From contig DHYU01000042.1 of the NCBI GenBank assembly GCA_002415485.1, positions 27,845 through 47,773 on the forward strand: a stretch of DNA of 19,929 nucleotides, written 5' to 3'. The translations under genes were made by a program, and so were the position numbers. Shown piece by piece: positions 7,067 through 13,822 of this stretch (positions within the stretch are counted from its first letter, which is position 1; every line of letters starts with the position of its first letter). This DNA is from Proteobacteria bacterium UBA5122. Lineage in GTDB: Bacteria > Pseudomonadota > Gammaproteobacteria > Tenderiales > Tenderiaceae. The notes below the pieces were generated by a model, which saw nothing but the letters and a program-made list of their open reading frames with translations, did no database searches and was not told the DNA's origin.

Positions 7067-8512
7067 CGGCAACAGTCCCCAGCCCAGACTACCGCCTCCA
7101 CCGCGGGTTGAGACATCGCCGTTGCCAATACTGCCTTCAACGCCAAACTCCGCTTCATCTCCCAACACACCACGGGAATAACCATGAGGCGCCACCACCA
7201 CTTCTGCCTGCGCACCGGCCCATGCGTTCTTGTTATCCAGCACTTCGAGCTGGAAACGCAAGGTAATCGGCTTGGTTACATCTGGGGCGACAAAGCTGGT
7301 AATCGCCGAGTCGTCGCCGTTAATCGCGATGGTGATGCCGCTGGTCTCTGACCATTTATACGAGATGATCTGGCCATCCGGGTCGATACTCGACGCACCA
7401 TCCAGCACGACGGTATCAAACGACTGCACAAAGAGTGTGTTGATATTAATCACTGCCTGGGGCGGCAAATTGGAAGGCAGACTTTGTTCAATCCGATACA
7501 AACGACCACCACCCAGGTCATCATTGGTGGCGGCATACACCACATCGGTATCCCTAGGGTCGACACCGACGGCGACAACTTTCTTGTTCGCCAGATCGCC
7601 ATCCGCCCCCAAACGCGACCAACTCCCCAAACCACGATTGAATTTGTACATACCACGGGTCGTCCCGAGATATGCGAAGTCATGATCGAGTGGATCATAG
7701 ACCAGCCCGCCCATCAAGGCGCCACCTGGCAGACCATTACGCAGCGGCCAACTCCGACCACCAACGTCGGTCGCATAGATGCGCTCAACCGTACCGCCAC
7801 TCGAGAGCAAGGCCTCATACCCATTCGCCGGATGAATGGCGATATCCTGGATACCATTCAGATCACTGACCTTGACCCAATGACGGGAACGATTAGGGGC
7901 AACCAATAGATAAATCCCCTGCCCCTCAATCGCGGCATAGACGCGCCCGGAATCATTAGGGGCCACCGCCAAACGATAAACCTTGGCGGCAGGCAAACTC
8001 AGCGTCAAGTCTTCCCAGATACCATCGAAAGAGGAATATTCATATACCTTACCCGACGCCATACCGACGTAGACATAGTTAGGGTCATTTGGAGCCCCTG
8101 CGATAGCAGTAATCGTGCCCGCAGGTAATACCGCAGGTATCGGTGCCCATGTACTGCCTGAGTCTGCACTACGATAAACGCCATGGCCATCTACCACCGC
8201 GTATAACACACGGCCACCACCACTCGACAGCGCACCTTTCTGGAACCCGGCACTCATCAATTTGGGGGCCGCCGGCAACGTCATGCTCCGTACAGACAAG
8301 CCATTAGCACCACCAAGATAAAGGACACCATTGATCGTCATCAATTGCACCTGGCGGGTAGGCGCAACATTCAGAAACTGGGCAGGACCAGGAGAGGCAA
8401 CCACTGTCCAAACATCTAACTCGGCACGGACTGGGGCAATAGCCAGCCCTAGCCATAGCAGTAATGACAACCGCCATATGTTCTGTGTTCTTAATAAATT
8501 CAGATGAGCCAT
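7022..8512 (-). CDS. Secreted beta-propeller/Asp-box protein with PKD-like domain and GlyGly-CTERM sorting tail
   Basis: A 496-residue exported protein. Residues 1-30 form a signal peptide with a cleavage site after PVRA. Residues about 50-345 hold repeated blades of the WD/BNR type: an Asp-box SADSGSTW (115-122), a degenerate copy TDVGGRSW (248-255) and recurring APNDPNYVYVG, APNDSGRVYAA, VDPRDTDVVYAA units, as in Ycf48/sialidase-like propellers. Residues 350-440 look like a PKD domain (PPQAVI, DGASSIDPDGQIISYKWSE). The end, GGGGSLGW (471-478), then a hydrophobic helix and RWHQRRR, fits the GlyGly-CTERM signal, processed by rhombosortase after type II secretion. ATG 8512 has GGGAGGGGG upstream and is preferred to ATG 8560. 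Substrate or ligand unknown; its position beside the arsenosugar operon need not be functional. Confidence 0.83.
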   Translation of the reverse strand: MAHLNLLRTQNIWRLSLLLWLGLAIAPVRAELDVWTVVASPGPAQFLNVAPTRQVQLMTINGVLYLGGANGLSVRSMTLPAAPKLMSAGFQKGALSSGGGRVLYAVVDGHGVYRSADSGSTWAPIPAVLPAGTITAIAGAPNDPNYVYVGMASGKVYEYSSFDGIWEDLTLSLPAAKVYRLAVAPNDSGRVYAAIEGQGIYLLVAPNRSRHWVKVSDLNGIQDIAIHPANGYEALLSSGGTVERIYATDVGGRSWPLRNGLPGGALMGGLVYDPLDHDFAYLGTTRGMYKFNRGLGSWSRLGADGDLANKKVVAVGVDPRDTDVVYAATNDDLGGGRLYRIEQSLPSNLPPQAVININTLFVQSFDTVVLDGASSIDPDGQIISYKWSETSGITIAINGDDSAITSFVAPDVTKPITLRFQLEVLDNKNAWAGAQAEVVVAPHGYSRGVLGDEAEFGVEGSIGNGDVSTRGGGGSLGWGLLPLALLVAYRWHQRRR

Positions 8513-8710
8513 GCCCCCTCCCGCATCCCCTGATGGCCAAGCATACACCGCCTCAGCCATGCGTCATCCCCGTAGCTCGACCAGCTGTGTAGCCACCAAG
8601 GATACCCTAACTTCCGAGTGATACCCAACACCCGCCTGGAAATTGCCCTGACAGAAACCAAACGTGCGACAAGAACCAACAAATTAACTGGAAAACCTAT
8701 AGAGTTATCC

Positions 8711-8737
8711 TTGACTAGCCGCTGATATCAATAGAAC
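8711..8737 (+). promoter_or_regulatory. Possible promoter for glutamate dehydrogenase
   Basis: TTGACT (8711-8716) is a good -35 box, but the best -10 (TAGAAC, 8732-8737) is only 15 bases away and matches four of six. It lies in the AT-richer part of the gap shared with the divergent gene. Confidence 0.25.
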
Positions 8738-8750
8738 ACTGGTAATTCAA
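8722..8750 (-). promoter_or_regulatory. Possible sigma70 promoter for the GlyGly-CTERM gene
   Basis: Minus strand: TTGAAT (8750-8745), a 17-base spacer, TATCAG (8727-8722). Each box matches four of six consensus bases. It would give a leader of about 200 bases, which weakens the case. Confidence 0.25.
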
Positions 8751-8783
8751 GTCGTACCCAACACACGCCAAGGGGGGCATGGT

Positions 8784-10208
8784 ATGAGCGACAGCCAAGT
8801 ACACGAGTTATCCTTTAGCCAAAACGTTAACTTTCTCGTCGACCGCGCCATCACCGCCATCGACCTCTCCGAAGACACCGCCGCCGCGATCAAGGCCTGC
8901 GCATCCATCATCCAGGTCACGTTCCCGGTCAAGATCCGCGACAAGATCGAAATGTTCACCGGCTGGCGCGCCGTACACAGCACCCATCGCCTACCGGCCA
9001 AGGGCGGTATTCGCTATGCCCCTTACGTCAATCAGGATGAGGTGGAGGCCCTGGCAGCACTGATGAGTTACAAGTGCGCCCTGATGGACATCCCGTTTGG
9101 CGGCTCCAAAGGCGCCCTGTTGATCGACCCCAGCAAATACACGCGCGACGAGATGCAGATGATCACACGACGCTTCACCATTGAGCTGGTGCGCAAGGGC
9201 TTTCTCAGCCCATCGACCAACGTCCCCGCCCCCGATGTCGGCACCGGACAACGGGAGATGGCGTGGATGGCTGACACCTACAAGAATCTTTACCCGGATG
9301 ACATCAACGCCTCAGCCTGCGTCACCGGCAAACCAATCCAACACGGCGGCATCCGTGGCCGCACCGAGGCCACCGGCCGTGGCGTTCAATACGCCATCCA
9401 GGAGTTTTTCCGTCACCCCGAGGATGTGAAGAATGCCCGCCTAACCCCCGGCATCGCTGGCAAGACCATCGTCATACAAGGCTTCGGTAATGTGGGTTAT
9501 CACGCCTCGCGCCTTTTGTCGCTGGAAGACGACGCCAAGATTATCGCCGTGATCAAGAGCGAAGGCGTCGTCATCAATGAAAATGGCCTTGATATAGATG
9601 CGCTACATCGCCACATCATTGAGCACAAGACAATGAAGGGTTTTCCCAACGCCACCTTCCATGAAGATGGCAAAAAGGCGCTGGAGCTACCGTGCGACAT
9701 CCTGATCCCCGCCGCCCTGGAGGCACAGATCACCTGTGATAACGCCGATCGTATTCAAGCGAAATTGATTGTTGAGGCCGCCAACGGCCCCGCGACCTAC
9801 GAGGCGGACAAGGTCCTCAGCGCCAAGGGCATTATCATCATCCCCGACATCTACGCCAATGCCGGTGGTGTCACCGTGTCGTATTTTGAATGGATCCGCA
9901 ATCTGTCGCACATCCGCTTCGGCCGTATGCAGCGTCGCCATGAAGAGATGCGCAGCCGTGAATTCGCTGCGCTATTGGAGGAACTGACCGGCCGAACCAT
10001 CTCTGACGACATCCGCAAGCGTGTCATCCGCGGCGCCGGCGAGGAAGACCTCGTCAACTCTGGCCTTGATGACACCATGCGCAATGGTTACCAACAGCTC
10101 ACCGAGGCCATGCGCAGCAATCCAAAAATCACCGACCTGCGTACAGCCGCGTACGCCATTGCTATCGAAAAGATATCTCGGACGTATATGGATGTAGGGA
10201 TTTATTAA
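8784..10208 (+). CDS. gdhA: Glutamate dehydrogenase (Glu/Leu/Phe/Val dehydrogenase family)
   Basis: A 474-residue enzyme that interconverts glutamate with 2-oxoglutarate and ammonia, joining nitrogen and central carbon metabolism in the cytoplasm. The dimerisation domain shows KGGIRY (73-78), SYKCALMDIPFGGSKGA (95-111) and PAPDVGTG (148-155), giving the glutamate and catalytic residues Lys73, Lys97, Lys109 and Asp151. The Rossmann domain has VIQGFGNVG (230-238). After the second strand the sequence is AVIKSEG, with Lys258 where many NAD-linked members have Asp, so the coenzyme is uncertain and NADP is possible. AAGGGG at 8770-8775 supports the start. It stands alone between divergent and convergent neighbours and ends just before a strong hairpin. 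The symbol reflects the family; gdhA and gdhB naming varies. Confidence 0.92.
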   Translation: MSDSQVHELSFSQNVNFLVDRAITAIDLSEDTAAAIKACASIIQVTFPVKIRDKIEMFTGWRAVHSTHRLPAKGGIRYAPYVNQDEVEALAALMSYKCALMDIPFGGSKGALLIDPSKYTRDEMQMITRRFTIELVRKGFLSPSTNVPAPDVGTGQREMAWMADTYKNLYPDDINASACVTGKPIQHGGIRGRTEATGRGVQYAIQEFFRHPEDVKNARLTPGIAGKTIVIQGFGNVGYHASRLLSLEDDAKIIAVIKSEGVVINENGLDIDALHRHIIEHKTMKGFPNATFHEDGKKALELPCDILIPAALEAQITCDNADRIQAKLIVEAANGPATYEADKVLSAKGIIIIPDIYANAGGVTVSYFEWIRNLSHIRFGRMQRRHEEMRSREFAALLEELTGRTISDDIRKRVIRGAGEEDLVNSGLDDTMRNGYQQLTEAMRSNPKITDLRTAAYAIAIEKISRTYMDVGIY

Positions 10209-10237
10209 TCCCCATCCCCTCACATGACCAACCCAGG

Positions 10238-10263
10238 TTAGGCACCCACGCTCGGGTGCCTAA
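10238..10263. terminator. Bidirectional hairpin between convergent genes
   Basis: TTAGGCACCC (10238-10247), a six-base loop, and GGGTGCCTAA (10254-10263) form a perfect 10-bp stem 30 bases after the glutamate dehydrogenase stop. The TAG stop of the convergent lipoprotein gene (10262-10260) lies inside the right arm. There is no T-tract on either side, so it would act as a weak intrinsic terminator or as an mRNA 3' end stabiliser for both transcripts. Confidence 0.65.
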
Positions 10264-11822
10264 CGGCTCAGGGTATACACCAGTTCATGTGTATTTAACA
10301 GCATCCGTGTCGGCGTCATCGCAAAGATATTATCGATACCCGCGTCATGCACAATATTGAGACTGATACCGCTGTTAAGCGTCCACCGCAATGCGCTGTC
10401 GTAGGTCTTCGGCGCATAACTGGAGAAATCAGGCCCTACCACCTCAGTATCAACATAGGGTGCAAACGAAGGACCTATCACCTGTTTGGTCACTTCGACT
10501 GTATGTGAAGCAGGGACACGCACCCAACCATTAAATGCCGTCAACCACTCTGCCGTATCGACATCCCATACGACAAACTGCTCTTCCAGCGTTTCAGCCT
10601 CTTCTAGCAGGGTTGTATTTGTTCTTGGATAACCCTCTAACGATTGGTAACCCTCGACAGTACGCTTCTTGAAATATAAAAGATCACTGCACGTGCGAAT
10701 CCGATCAGGAAACACAATCTGCCTGTCTTGAACCAGAATAGGGGTTCCATAATCATCGCCATAGGCAGGTAGAAATCTTAGATAATCATATTTAAAGGTG
10801 TGCGTCGCCCCATTTCTAACATCGACAAACTCCGCATGCACATCATCGGGAAACACCATATCCACCCAACCCACGTCCGGAAGCGCAGGTGTATCGTAAC
10901 CTAAAGACTCCTCCTCACCATACACAGGCAAAGGCTGTTCAATACGCTCCCAAGCGCTACCTGTAAAATTATAGAAATGGCCAACATCCCCCTTTTGCAC
11001 CTCAAAGGCCGCAACAGCCAGTGCATCAGCCGCCGAGGGACAATAATCTTTGGGGTTCAATATCCACTTAACCCACCACTGTTCTTCCACCGTGTACCGC
11101 ACACGGTTCTCGCGCACCTTTTGTTCGGCACTGCGCAAGACGCTGCTTTGAAAATCGTCACTGGCCTGGATATAAACCGCGTGATCGGAGTTATTCGTAA
11201 ATTTATAACCAAACACATCCACCGCTGCGCCCTGCATCAATTGTGCACGCGACGAGAACGTCAACCTTTCAATGTTTTGATATGCATAAACAGAAAGGCC
11301 ACCATTCACCGCAAGTACTGGCGCAACAAAGTCCGTCCGGAACTCAAACACCTGATCCCGGCTATTGCCAGCCTCGTCATTGATCCGCACGCGCAGCTGA
11401 TGGACATCATCCGGTGTCGACAGCAGCCACTGTTCGTGCAAAAACTCGGTCAATAGTGGTAATAGAAACTCTCCAGCCACAACCGACACATTGCGCCACG
11501 CACCCACTACACCACCATTCTTTTCATAGCGCACTTGTGCAGTCATCGATGCCGCCTGACTGCCCACACCTGCAGCCTGAGGATCATTTGCACGGAACGC
11601 AAAATACGGCACCTGCGCACTATTTAGGCTCGCACGATTAATCAGCAAACCATCCTGCGCCAAGCTGTCTGCAGGCAAAAACAATGGCTGCGGGTTCGTA
11701 TGCGCCAATGTGTGTTCGGCATAGCCGCCTGCGCGGTCGCTAACACGCACCTGACTATGGCCGCCACTAAAATCAAATGCCGGCAGGCCTGTATCCAGAT
11801 CGACCCGCGCCGTTATCACCAT
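10260..11822 (-). CDS. C-terminal part of a large lipoprotein, separated from its N-terminus by a frameshift
   Basis: About 520 residues in the frame that continues the protein started at 13149. The opening portion, RVDLDTGLPAFDFSG, joins smoothly to the Ig-like strand left open by the upstream frame (SGNYGDNGA) if one G of the GGG run at 11804-11806 is removed. Ig-like repeats follow (QVRVSDRAGG; HQLRVRINDEAGNSRDQVFEF; FVAPVLAVNGG). The last 350 residues are rich in Tyr, Trp and Asp with no family I recognise, ending SLNIVHDAGIDNIFAM and a short beta-like tail. The in-frame ATG at 11822 has no ribosome binding site, and no signal peptide is present, so independent expression is unlikely. It ends within the hairpin at 10238-10263. 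Confidence 0.72.
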   Translation of the reverse strand: MVITARVDLDTGLPAFDFSGGHSQVRVSDRAGGYAEHTLAHTNPQPLFLPADSLAQDGLLINRASLNSAQVPYFAFRANDPQAAGVGSQAASMTAQVRYEKNGGVVGAWRNVSVVAGEFLLPLLTEFLHEQWLLSTPDDVHQLRVRINDEAGNSRDQVFEFRTDFVAPVLAVNGGLSVYAYQNIERLTFSSRAQLMQGAAVDVFGYKFTNNSDHAVYIQASDDFQSSVLRSAEQKVRENRVRYTVEEQWWVKWILNPKDYCPSAADALAVAAFEVQKGDVGHFYNFTGSAWERIEQPLPVYGEEESLGYDTPALPDVGWVDMVFPDDVHAEFVDVRNGATHTFKYDYLRFLPAYGDDYGTPILVQDRQIVFPDRIRTCSDLLYFKKRTVEGYQSLEGYPRTNTTLLEEAETLEEQFVVWDVDTAEWLTAFNGWVRVPASHTVEVTKQVIGPSFAPYVDTEVVGPDFSSYAPKTYDSALRWTLNSGISLNIVHDAGIDNIFAMTPTRMLLNTHELVYTLSR

Positions 11823-13149
11823 AATTACCGGATAACACATGCGATGCATGACGAGTGATTGCGGCCGATAACACGTTGACATAAGGCGAACTATTATCAA
11901 TGCGAATCGTGAAATCGCGGCTCACAACATTGCCCAGATAATCTGTTGCGCGCACGGTAATCACATAGTCGCCATCAGCGCCATATTGCGTTGGACCAAT
12001 ATTCATCACCGGTAACAGATGATTCGCCGCCGCCCCCAGGTCCTGGCCATTCAACGCAAACCTGACTTCTTCGACGAGATGCGGGTTGGCAATCAACACC
12101 GCAAAATCAAAACTGCCGTTGTGATACAGACCTTCCGGCTCAACGCCGTGGATCTCAACGCCAGTCGCGCCATCACCCGCCGCCGGCAAAAAGCTGCTGC
12201 TGCGCTCGAGAAAGGCCAGCATCAACGGCAACATGTCACTCAATGAGATATCCGTCGCATTGGCATGATGCATCGTGGACGCCAGTACATGCTGCACAAA
12301 GGCGATACGATATACATCAGTACTCAGGTTGACCGTTCCCAGCGCCATCGCACTTTGGGCACCGGCAATCTGCGCCCGGCCATCCAGACGACCATCATCG
12401 ATCAGATCTTTGTAGATTAATTGCCACGTACCCAAGGATGTATAACTGGTGTGCGGCGCGATGCCGTTTTGTTCACCGACCCAGGCACTCCAGGCCGAAT
12501 AGGCGGCCAGATAAAAACCGTAGATATGTTCATCGTTCAAGCCGGACCTTGAACCAACATCGGCAATACTGCGCGGGTAAACCTGAGTCACATCCAGGTC
12601 AAACAGGTGGTTAACATCATCCGCCGCAGAGTGATAGGCCATGCGCGGCGACTGCCCCTCGGCGATACGATAATGTGTCAATGCCGAAATCAGATGCGTC
12701 AGCGGTGTCACCATCACTGTTCGCGGTATACCTGCCTGATGCAGGATCACTGCCTGCAACACTTCATTGTCTTTTACCGTGACGTGAGCACCCGACATCA
12801 ACTCTCGATAGGAACCGCCTCGCGCCTCCAGCAGCAACAAACCGGTCGCAGCATTAATATCCAGCTGATAACTGCCATCATCAGCCGTCTTGGTCGTCGC
12901 CAGCAACGCACCTTTACGGCCTTCATCAAAGGCATACACATTGAGCGTCGCCCCTACCAACACATCATCAACGACATAGCCATGAATCTTTGCTGTGGTT
13001 TGATTGGGCCGATCACTATCGGGGGCTTGAGTGATTGACCGCTCCGGTGGCAACCCATCTCCGCCACCACCACTACACGCCGCCAACAAAAAGACCATCG
13101 TGGCCATAGCCACGATCACACCAGCGGTTCTCTTCCTGAACATTTCCAT
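11773..13149 (-). CDS. N-terminal part of a large outer membrane lipoprotein (frameshifted gene)
   Basis: The protein starts with a lipoprotein signal; lipobox LAAC puts the lipidated Cys at residue 25 when counted from ATG 13149, followed by a Ser-Gly-rich linker. ATG 13149 has GGAG ten bases upstream; GTG 13158 and ATG 13143 are alternatives. Residues about 50-120 (IHGYVVDDVLVGATLNVYAF, TADDGSYQLD) form a carboxypeptidase-regulatory-like beta domain. A helical region with VTPLTHLISALTHY follows, then Ig-like units (VRFALNGQDLG, DYVITVRATDYLGN, then VVSRDFTIRIDNSSPYVNV). The frame then breaks: the last 12 residues before the stop at 11773 are out of register with the continuing protein. Intact, the protein would be about 962 residues. 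It follows a beta-barrel gene by 15-24 bases, so both belong to one operon. Function unknown. Confidence 0.78.
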   Translation of the reverse strand: MEMFRKRTAGVIVAMATMVFLLAACSGGGGDGLPPERSITQAPDSDRPNQTTAKIHGYVVDDVLVGATLNVYAFDEGRKGALLATTKTADDGSYQLDINAATGLLLLEARGGSYRELMSGAHVTVKDNEVLQAVILHQAGIPRTVMVTPLTHLISALTHYRIAEGQSPRMAYHSAADDVNHLFDLDVTQVYPRSIADVGSRSGLNDEHIYGFYLAAYSAWSAWVGEQNGIAPHTSYTSLGTWQLIYKDLIDDGRLDGRAQIAGAQSAMALGTVNLSTDVYRIAFVQHVLASTMHHANATDISLSDMLPLMLAFLERSSSFLPAAGDGATGVEIHGVEPEGLYHNGSFDFAVLIANPHLVEEVRFALNGQDLGAAANHLLPVMNIGPTQYGADGDYVITVRATDYLGNVVSRDFTIRIDNSSPYVNVLSAAITRHASHVLSGNYGDNGAGRSGYRPAGI

Positions 13150-13173
13150 TCGCCTCACGCTCCGTGTCAGCGC

Positions 13174-13776
13174 CTAAAAATCGTAAAGCAGCACAATCCC
13201 TAACGAACCGACATTTGGCCCATCCCCCAGGGCAGCTGCATACTCCGCCTTCAGGCCCAACGCCAAATCACGCGCCACTTCCCACTCGCGCCCCAAATTC
13301 ACCAATACCGACACATTGCTGTCGCTCACATCTTCAAACCGCTGTACCAAGAAGCCATCGCCATCCACAGTATGCCGTTGCGAGACTTTATATTGAGACC
13401 ATTCCAAACCCGCACCAAACCAAGGCGTCACTACACCGGGCTCCAAATAGAGTTCTTTTTGCAGCGAAAATCGAACACCTGCCTGCTCAAGCCTTAACCC
13501 GATGGTATCGTCTTCTGCTTTTATCTTGGTGGAATGGCGAAACAGCTCGGCCCAATAACGCAGCCCCAAACGCAGTCGATCACTACTGACCAGCGTCAGC
13601 GGCCAGGCCAATTCGCTATTCACCTCACCGGCCGCATCATCAATGGAGACATGACTCAGGGTCGCCGCCACACCGAATCGGCCCGCATCCTGCGGCATGC
13701 CAATAGGCGCGGCCAGCGTCGAAGCAGAGACTACACATAAAACGCAAAAGGAGAACCTACGCAGAAACTTTTCCAT
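13174..13776 (-). CDS. Small outer membrane beta-barrel protein
   Basis: A 200-residue protein with a signal peptide (MEKFLRRFSF, then a hydrophobic core and STLAA at 19-23). The mature part is built of alternating amphipathic strands (LRLGLRYWAELF, LGLRLEQAGVRFSL, VTPWFGAGLEWSQYKV, LALGLKAEYAAAL) and ends in GIVLLYDF, with the terminal Phe that the BAM complex recognises. Eight to ten strands would fit its size. I chose ATG 13776 because AAGGAG lies eight bases upstream; the frame extends to 13896 but that would run into the ATPase gene. It sits 46 bases after the ATPase stop and just ahead of the lipoprotein gene, so it may form a pore or a docking site for that lipoprotein. No specific family is recognised. 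Confidence 0.8.
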   Translation of the reverse strand: MEKFLRRFSFCVLCVVSASTLAAPIGMPQDAGRFGVAATLSHVSIDDAAGEVNSELAWPLTLVSSDRLRLGLRYWAELFRHSTKIKAEDDTIGLRLEQAGVRFSLQKELYLEPGVVTPWFGAGLEWSQYKVSQRHTVDGDGFLVQRFEDVSDSNVSVLVNLGREWEVARDLALGLKAEYAAALGDGPNVGSLGIVLLYDF

Positions 13777-13822
13777 TGTGACGACTCCTTCCTTGTCTGC
13801 GATGAATCCTGGCGGGATGAAT

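Noticed and set aside
10238..10263. Classical rho-independent terminator
   Set aside because: The stem is strong, but neither strand has the T-tract that follows a classical terminator, so I list it as a bidirectional hairpin.
11804..11812. Programmed ribosomal frameshifting in the large lipoprotein gene
   Set aside because: No slippery heptamer, no stop codon right at the junction and no strong downstream stem. A one-base insertion explains the break more simply.
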